A DNA stretch of 64,000 nucleotides from Siderastrea siderea (lineage: Eukaryota > Cnidaria > Anthozoa > Scleractinia > Rhizangiidae): the NCBI GenBank assembly GCA_964030785.1, contig OZ034968.1, positions 64,330,899-64,394,898 of the forward strand, in the 5' to 3' direction. Within the stretch, counting starts at the first letter, position 1; the number at the start of each line of letters is the position of its first letter. The notes below the pieces were generated by a model. It was not told where the DNA came from. It made no database searches and was given only the letters and a program-made list of their open reading frames with translations. The position numbers were made by a program, and so were the translations under genes. This document shows, one piece after another, positions 58,801 through 64,000 of this stretch.

Positions 58801-61800
58801 CACTAACAAACTTTCAAATTGTAAATGAGCATTAAGCAAACTCTTGCAATTGTAACTGTCAACCAGAAATAAGTGGTTTTGACAGTGAGCTCAGTAAGGT
58901 TTGTAGCAATGATTTAAAAAACAGTTTTCAATATCTCCTGTTCAAAACTGTACATCTAATTCTCTGGGAAGAAAATATTCATCCGAAAAATAAATTTGGA
59001 AACTTCAGATCTAGACCTTACATTTTAATTCTCAAGCCACATAATGACTTGAGCTTCTTGTACTTATTTTGCAGAGTTTCTCCTAAAACAGAGCTTGATG
59101 AGAATGTGAAGAATGAAAAAGAGACAAGAAAACAAGAATCAGAGCAGTTAGGTAGCAAAGAAAAAGCTAAATCTAGTGTACAAGGAATGGCACCAGGGCT
59201 AGGGTAAGAAAACATGAAAGTAGTGTTTTTCTTAATCACATGTGATAAGAAGAATTTTTTAATGCTCATAAACCCATTACTACTAATTTTAATAAATACT
59301 TGACACACAGAGAGACAATCACTATTTTGATGGCCAGTAAGAAGACAGTAATAACCCACTTAGAATAATACAAAAATGTGTTAACTTTATTTACATGCAT
59401 ACCATAACATGAGAGGTATATTTAGGCAGGAGAGTTGTGCAAATCAAACAAAAAGAAGGTCCAACATTATAAGATAATATAACTAGCCTTCTAACCATTT
59501 TTCAGATTTTTTTGTTTAAAATGCAATCATACGGTCATAAAGTTGTCTTTGGCTGAATGATGAAACTGCTCACTTTAAATAATAGTTCAAATTGTGTTTG
59601 GGGCCATTTTTTACAAACTTGACCTTGCTTCTCACTTATGCAAAACTGAACACATTTTCAAGGCAAGGAATCATACATGCTTACAAATTTTCAGAGGAAA
59701 CTGGATTCACAGCTGGAAAAAAATAGCTGCATGCTTGGCTAGCCTTGTCTAATTCTGTTTGAGAATCAACTTTTACTAGCTTTGTGGAGTAAATGAAGCC
59801 TTCATTAACTAATTACTTGCACTTTCTTTACCAAACGTTTTTACAAAATTTGTCAAATCAAAGAGTACAGTAAAGTAAATGCAATGTAAGTCATTAACAT
59901 TCATAAAGAAATCAGGGCCATGGGAAAGAGTCTGGACTAACAGAAAGTCCAGCTACATGTAGTTGAGAGGCAGATGGTGGTAGTTGGACTGCACCCGCAA
60001 CTTAACTGATAGAGGATCCAAAACAATGCTGGGGATATAACTCTGTGATGAATCTGGCCAGGAAGGCATAATAAGGCCTTATCCCTTTAAGCCCCAGCAT
60101 CAGGATACAAATTCTCCTTACTAGTTTCTGCATATTTTGTTGATTACTACATGTAATTGGTTGAACTTGTTTAAACATCAAGACAATTCATCTGTGGTGA
60201 TCATTTCCTCAATTCTCATGACCTGTATGTGCTATGGTGCACAAATATGATGAGGAGAAATTTGATGCTGGTCACTGTTGGGGCTTAAAGGGTTAAGCTG
60301 TTCATTGTTAGGAACCAGCTAAGAGATTAAGCCCCGCTGAGCCACATGCCTGGACTTTGTATCTCACGTGTGATTATGAGCCTGCCATAATTTTATATTT
60401 TTAAATTGTTTTTGTTGATTTCAGAATAAATTACAATCCCAATCCAAGCCTCCATTATGTGTACCCACCCGTGAATGCTACAATCCTCACCAACATTGCA
60501 CACACACTGGCTTGTGTACCAAGGTTTTATGTTCAGGTAAGCAGCAGAAGAAAAGAAGATGGAGCAGTGATTTAGTAGTCAAACATAAGATCATTGGTTC
60601 ACTGATCTCTACCTTTATCTCATGTTGTACTTGACAAGAAACATGTACATCCTTGTTCTGCTTGGCAAATTTTTTCCAGGACTGGAGTATTTTTCTTGTC
60701 AAGTACGTGAGGTAGAAAAGAGGGCTTGCTAAGCTAGTAACCACACCCAGAGCCAAGAATCTGGGGGTGGGAGAGGGGAGGTGGCCATGATCATGTTCAC
60801 AAAAATCAATCAGTCAGTTCAGTTCCAAGTTCCAGTTCCTCATCTTTCACGTCATCTTGCTTGGTGGCTACATCGTCACCTTTCATGACAAATTAAGCCT
60901 TTGAGCCCCAGTATCAATATACATATTCCCCTTAGTGTTCTCTATACATTTCTTATGATACTAGTTGAGAGAATTTGCACAAACATCAAGAAATTTCATG
61001 TTTGGTGATTATTTCCTGTATTTTCACGACTTGTATTTTTATCAGGTAGGGATGTTGTAAAGAGAAATTAGATGCTTGTCACTATTGGACTTAAAAGGTC
61101 AAAAACTCAGTTCTAATAATAAAAAGTCAGAGTTCACAGCCACTGTCTTAGCTAATCACGTTTCATAAGGAAGAAAAGAGCGATTTCAATTATCATACCA
61201 AAAAATAATGGCTCACAAAAATAACCTAATGCCTCCTCCTGAGGGTTAGTGAATGTGAAGGGCACATAGACTGCATTCCCAGGGGGGGGGGGGACTGCAT
61301 TACACTGTCAAAATAATATTATTTAGCTTCTTCTTGGTAGGCACTTTTTTTTCCCATTTCATTGCAGGTTTTGCATTTGATGAACAAAATGAATCTTCCA
61401 GCACCATTTGGCCAAGTCACACCTACCCCACCCCTGGTAAGGTTTGTTATGTGCAATATGAATGTCCAATCTGTTGTCAGTTTTGGCCTCCTGATGATCA
61501 TTAAAAAGTGGAACAGTACTTCACTCAAACTGCCCTGAATGACCAACTCTCAAAAGTGACCACCTCTCTAAAAGTCAAACAATGTTAATTTTGATTGAGA
61601 CCTCTCGTAGGCAACCAATTTTCTAGGTGGCCACTTTGCCAGCCTGAAAGGCAACCAACTAGCCTGTTGTGTCGAATTTGTATCATTTGAGTTCCTGTTT
61701 ACTAGATTGTGCTAACTAAGGGCGCATCCACTATAAACACAGCATTTATATATTTGTCATTTACATGTAGAAGAGGTTTGACGGTAGTCTACCACATTGT

Positions 61801-63776
61801 CTTTTCCAACCTCAGTGTGTAAAAGGGTGCTGGTAGATTCTTAGGACATCCAGGCAAAATTCCAGGGGAAGGGATAGAAATACTCCTAGTTGGTTCATGG
61901 TTATAAAGTTATTGAAAAAGAAACCAAAAAGAGGGCTGGTCTAATGAATCATGAAGCCTGTACGTCTGTCATTTAGCATTTCATTATAAGTTTTGAATTT
62001 TACCTTACCTTTAAGCTAGGTGAAGTGTCAGAAGGACAACAGGCTGCAGCAGATTCTTCAGATGATGACAAATTCATGTCCAGTGATGAGTCAGAAATTG
62101 AAAGTGATGAAGAGGAAAGGGAAAAAAGGTCAAATTTATTTTCTTGCTTGCAGATCATTTTCTCCTTTGAACGTATGAGAAGTGAACCTTCCGATCAGAG
62201 TATGAGTGCAAGTTTGAGTACTAGTACTTCTTTTGCATTTCAACCCAGCAATGCTCTCTAATCCCTAACTCCTTCAGATTGTTGCTTATCATAAAAGAAT
62301 GCTCTGGGAATGAGACTGCTATGCACATGATAATATAAAGCATGCACACTAGATTTGATACTCTAATTCATACATTCTCCTCTGATATGAAAGTTGCCAA
62401 CTAAGTACACTGTTTAGGAAGACACTGTGGTGGGCGCGGTGGTGTAGTGGTTAGTGCGCTGGACCTCAGATCTGAAGGTCGGTGGTTTGATGCCCAGTCC
62501 TTTCCATTGTGTTGTTTCCTTAGACAAGAAACTTTACCCCACATTGTCTCTCTCCACCCAGGTGTATAAATGGGTGTTGGCGACATATTGCTTGGGGTAA
62601 CCCTGCGATGGACTAGCATTCCGTCCAGGGGGGAGTAGCAATACTCTCAGTTGCATCATACCACAGAAACTGGGCTAACTCGACTCTGGCCTTTTGGGCC
62701 TCCTTTGCTCGTATGCGACTTTACCTTAGGAAGGAAGAATGTAACTTAAGCTCTAGCCTAACCCTTGCATAACATTATCTGCTCTTGATTAAGGTCTTTG
62801 GCTCACTTGGGGTTTTTGATGTTGTTTCAGAGCTAAGGAAAGAGCTGAACATGCGCAGAGAATGTCTGTTGCCAAACAAGGTGTGAGTTCCAAGAAATGG
62901 CACAAGGTGGCCCTTCAAGCTTCACAGCCACCATCAAAGAAAGTCCGATCAGCCTCCTCAACTAAACACTTACCTGTGGAGAAAGCATTTGATCAGCCCA
63001 CTGGTCAGTCAAAGAAGATTGAGTTCAAACTTACCGAGGCTATTTCAAATATATTTGACTCTGGTGTTTCCACAGAGATGTGCACAGGTAACTCACATGT
63101 TGTTGGTACAGTTTTGATTAAAATTGTGTATCATTTTAGATCCCTGTACTGATCCTCCTACATTTCTATCAACATCAAGCAACAACAAATAGGGGCGTGT
63201 GAGGCAGGGGGCTGGGCAGGTACAAAGTATTTGATCTGTCTCTCCTTGGGCATGTTTTAGCATTATCTTGTCAAATCATGACAGTTGTGTGCTTAAAAAA
63301 GGAAATCACCCCAAAATTGTGGTGTGGTTTAATAGCTTGTCAAGACCCCCGAGTGAAAAAATGAAGTTCATTATTGGGATATTGATTTCATTATTAATTT
63401 TGTTTCAGTTATGTGCCTTTCAAATAAAGAAAGAAATGTTCAAAATGAAGCTCAATCTGATAGCCCAGTTTTCATTGGCTTAATGCGTGATCTTATGTGT
63501 AAGGCACACGAGAAATTGACAGGTGTCCAACTGATTGTGTTGGTTGGTCATTTGTTCAGTGTTGGTAAATAGTTTAGAGTACATCTCACCATCAAGTGTC
63601 TTCTTTCGCAGCTTCCAATCCCCCAGAAACGGAGGGATTTGGCAGATTTGCACCCCCAGTAGAGGTTGATGATGACAAACATGATGAAGATCAAGAGGAA
63701 GAAGAATCAGTGTCTGAGGAAAACAGTGAATTTATTTCATCTGCAGAGTTGCGCAGGAATAGGATGCGCAGCAAAG
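53615..63776 (+). CDS. RNPC3: RNPC3 (U11/U12-65K minor-spliceosome protein), 5' part, 10 exons
   Basis: In the U11/U12 di-snRNP this protein bridges the U11-59K protein (N-terminal half) and U12 snRNA (C-terminal RRM). Exons read: 53615-53746, 55828-55875, 58162-58262, 59075-59203, 60425-60536, 61368-61436, 62016-62128, 62831-63087, 63409-63498 (predicted), 63612-63776; all joins keep frame, giving about 405 residues. RRM1 has RNP2 LLVRHLP (residues 9-15) and RNP1 RDAAFAEF (45-52). The most diagnostic block is INYNPNPSLHYVYPPVNATI, then CVPRFYVQVLHLMNKMNLPAPFG. An acidic Ser/Asp/Glu linker, FDQP and GFGRFAPP follow, in the same order as in human RNPC3. RRM2 lies beyond the right edge. The ATG sits in AATATGGCGGAC and is the first in frame. 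Confidence 0.95.
54935..55745 (+). repeat. Second tandem array of the ~106-bp unit, about eight copies
   Basis: TACAGCATAATAAACAGCAC or a variant recurs near 55029, 55135, 55246, 55353, 55459, 55564 and 55668. Units match the array at 1-640 in sequence and orientation; the three units after 55353 are nearly identical to each other. It lies in RNPC3 intron 1. Confidence 0.93.
56697..56790. repeat. Small cluster of AGGATCCT-type words
   Basis: ATGATCCTGGGTAGGATCTT, ACAGGACCCTACAA and TTCAGGATCCTGTGAAGGAT repeat the same motif as the larger cluster at 58310-58735. Confidence 0.6.
58310..58735. repeat. GGATCC-rich palindromic repeat cluster
   Basis: TAGGATCCTGT and close variants (TAGGATCCTATAGGATCTTG, AAACAAGATCCTATAGGATC) occur more than fifteen times, in two blocks separated by a unique segment near 58390-58500. 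The motif AGGATCCT is its own reverse complement, so many alternative hairpins are possible. It starts about 50 bp after RNPC3 exon 3. Confidence 0.85.
60085..60297 (+). repeat. TTAACCCTTTAAGCCC repeat, copy 2
   Basis: It begins TTTAAGCCCCAGCATC and ends TTGGGGCTTAAAGGGTTAAG. It shares TGATGAGGAGAAATTTGATG with the reversed copy at 5436-5637. It lies in RNPC3 intron 4. Confidence 0.75.
60893..61100 (+). repeat. TTAACCCTTTAAGCCC repeat, copy 3
   Basis: It begins AAGCCTTTGAGCCCCAGTAT and ends TATTGGACTTAAAAGGTC. GAATTTGCACAAACATCAAG and GGTGATTATTTCCTGTATTT align with copy 2. It lies in RNPC3 intron 5. Confidence 0.72.
61368..62128 (+). CDS. RNPC3: RNPC3 exons 6-7 (61368-61436, 62016-62128)
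   Basis: Exon 6 encodes VLHLMNKMNLPAPFGQVTPT then PPL. Exon 7 uses the acceptor TTACCTTTAAG, not the TAG five bases later, because only this keeps frame; it encodes LGEVSEGQQAAADSSDDDKF and a Ser/Glu-rich stretch. Its donor is AG/GTCAAA, a poor match to the consensus. Confidence 0.85.
61790..61890 (+). repeat. Decayed SINE tail
   Basis: CCACATTGTCTTTTCCAACC, TCAGTGTGTAAAAGGGTGCT and GGGATAGAAATACTC match, with many differences, the 3' body of the SINE at 62430-62730. No tRNA-like head is present. Confidence 0.5.
62430..62730 (+). mobile_element. tRNA-derived SINE
   Basis: GTGGTGTAGTGGTTAGTGCG (A-box region) and GGTTTGATGCC (B-box-like, 62484-62494) form a tRNA-like head. A body follows with CACATTGTCTCTCTCCACCC, AGGTGTATAAATGGGTGTTG and GCGATGGACTAGCATTCCGT. 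The anticodon arm is not a clean tRNA, so it is a retroposon. It lies in RNPC3 intron 7. Confidence 0.78.
63409..63498 (+). CDS. RNPC3: RNPC3 predicted 90-base cassette exon
   Basis: The acceptor is TAATTTTGTTTCAG and the donor T/GTAAGG. Both ends are phase 1, so inclusion or skipping keeps frame. It encodes roughly MCLSNKERNVQNEAQSDSPV then FIGLMRDLM, with no stop. Its place corresponds to the poorly conserved linker before GFGRF in the human protein, so homology can neither confirm nor exclude it. Confidence 0.6.
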
Positions 63777-64000
63777 GTTAACACTTTTTTGTCTTGTTAT
63801 GCAACTAAGAACTTCGTTGCCTTGGTGAAAACTAAAGGTGCATGATATCAAATCTCAACACTATGGCTTTGTTTACTGGGCTTTGATAACCTCCTCCCAC
63901 TGACTAGCCAAATCTACGATACTTGAAAAAAATATTTACTTCCCTCCCAGGAACTTTAGAAGATTTTAGCTATTGTTATTAATAAACCTGGTGCCGTGCC
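63777..64000 (+). other. RNPC3: Start of the next RNPC3 intron
   Basis: It follows the donor G/GTTAAC, which is weak. No coding continuation is seen before the window ends. Confidence 0.6.

Noticed and set aside
61990..62020. U12-type intron before RNPC3 exon 7 (TACCTTACCTT resembles the U12 branch site)
   Set aside because: The matching donor is GTAAGG, not GTATCC/ATATCC. All donors seen in prominin and RNPC3 look U2-type.

Overview
The window is animal nuclear DNA: AT-rich, intron-rich, full of small terminal-inverted-repeat (TIR) elements, and without any bacterial-type gene layout. The repeat families (a ~106-bp tandem unit, foldback MITEs, a THAP/SWIM transposon relic, tRNA-derived SINEs) and the protein sequences suggest a cnidarian, most likely an anthozoan such as a stony coral. 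That assignment is inference; no species marker is present.

Three host genes are supported, all on the + strand. (1) Positions 1289-25753 hold the 3' half of a prominin (CD133-like) gene: 15 exons running from the third membrane span through the second extracellular loop, the fifth span and a short cytoplasmic tail to the stop. Its 5' half lies upstream of the window. (2) Positions 42639-43880 hold a complete, apparently intronless coding region for a Failed axon connections (Fax/FAXC) family protein with a GST/metaxin-like fold and long charged ends, behind a recognisable promoter. (3) Positions 53615-63776 hold the 5' part of an RNPC3 gene (U11/U12-65K protein of the minor spliceosome): RRM1, the conserved middle block and an acidic linker. 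The second RRM lies beyond the right edge. The three genes have no evident functional link.

Layout: 1-640, tandem array; 641-26020, prominin introns crowded with mobile elements; 26020-42400, a long stretch with no supported gene and a few foldback elements; 42400-44250, Fax; 44250-53080, no supported gene, with repeat relics; 53081-53561, a TIR element with a perfect 9-bp target duplication just upstream of RNPC3; 53615-64000, RNPC3 with a second array of the same ~106-bp repeat, a GGATCC-rich repeat and SINEs.

The points most worth following are: an internally deleted two-gene transposon (11095-12406) in which a THAP gene and an opposing SWIM-type gene are fused tail to tail; a three-copy TIR family with apparent 3-bp target duplications; the TIR element at the RNPC3 promoter; a PPxY motif in the prominin tail; and a predicted phase-1/phase-1 cassette exon in RNPC3. 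I found no convincing new multi-gene system.
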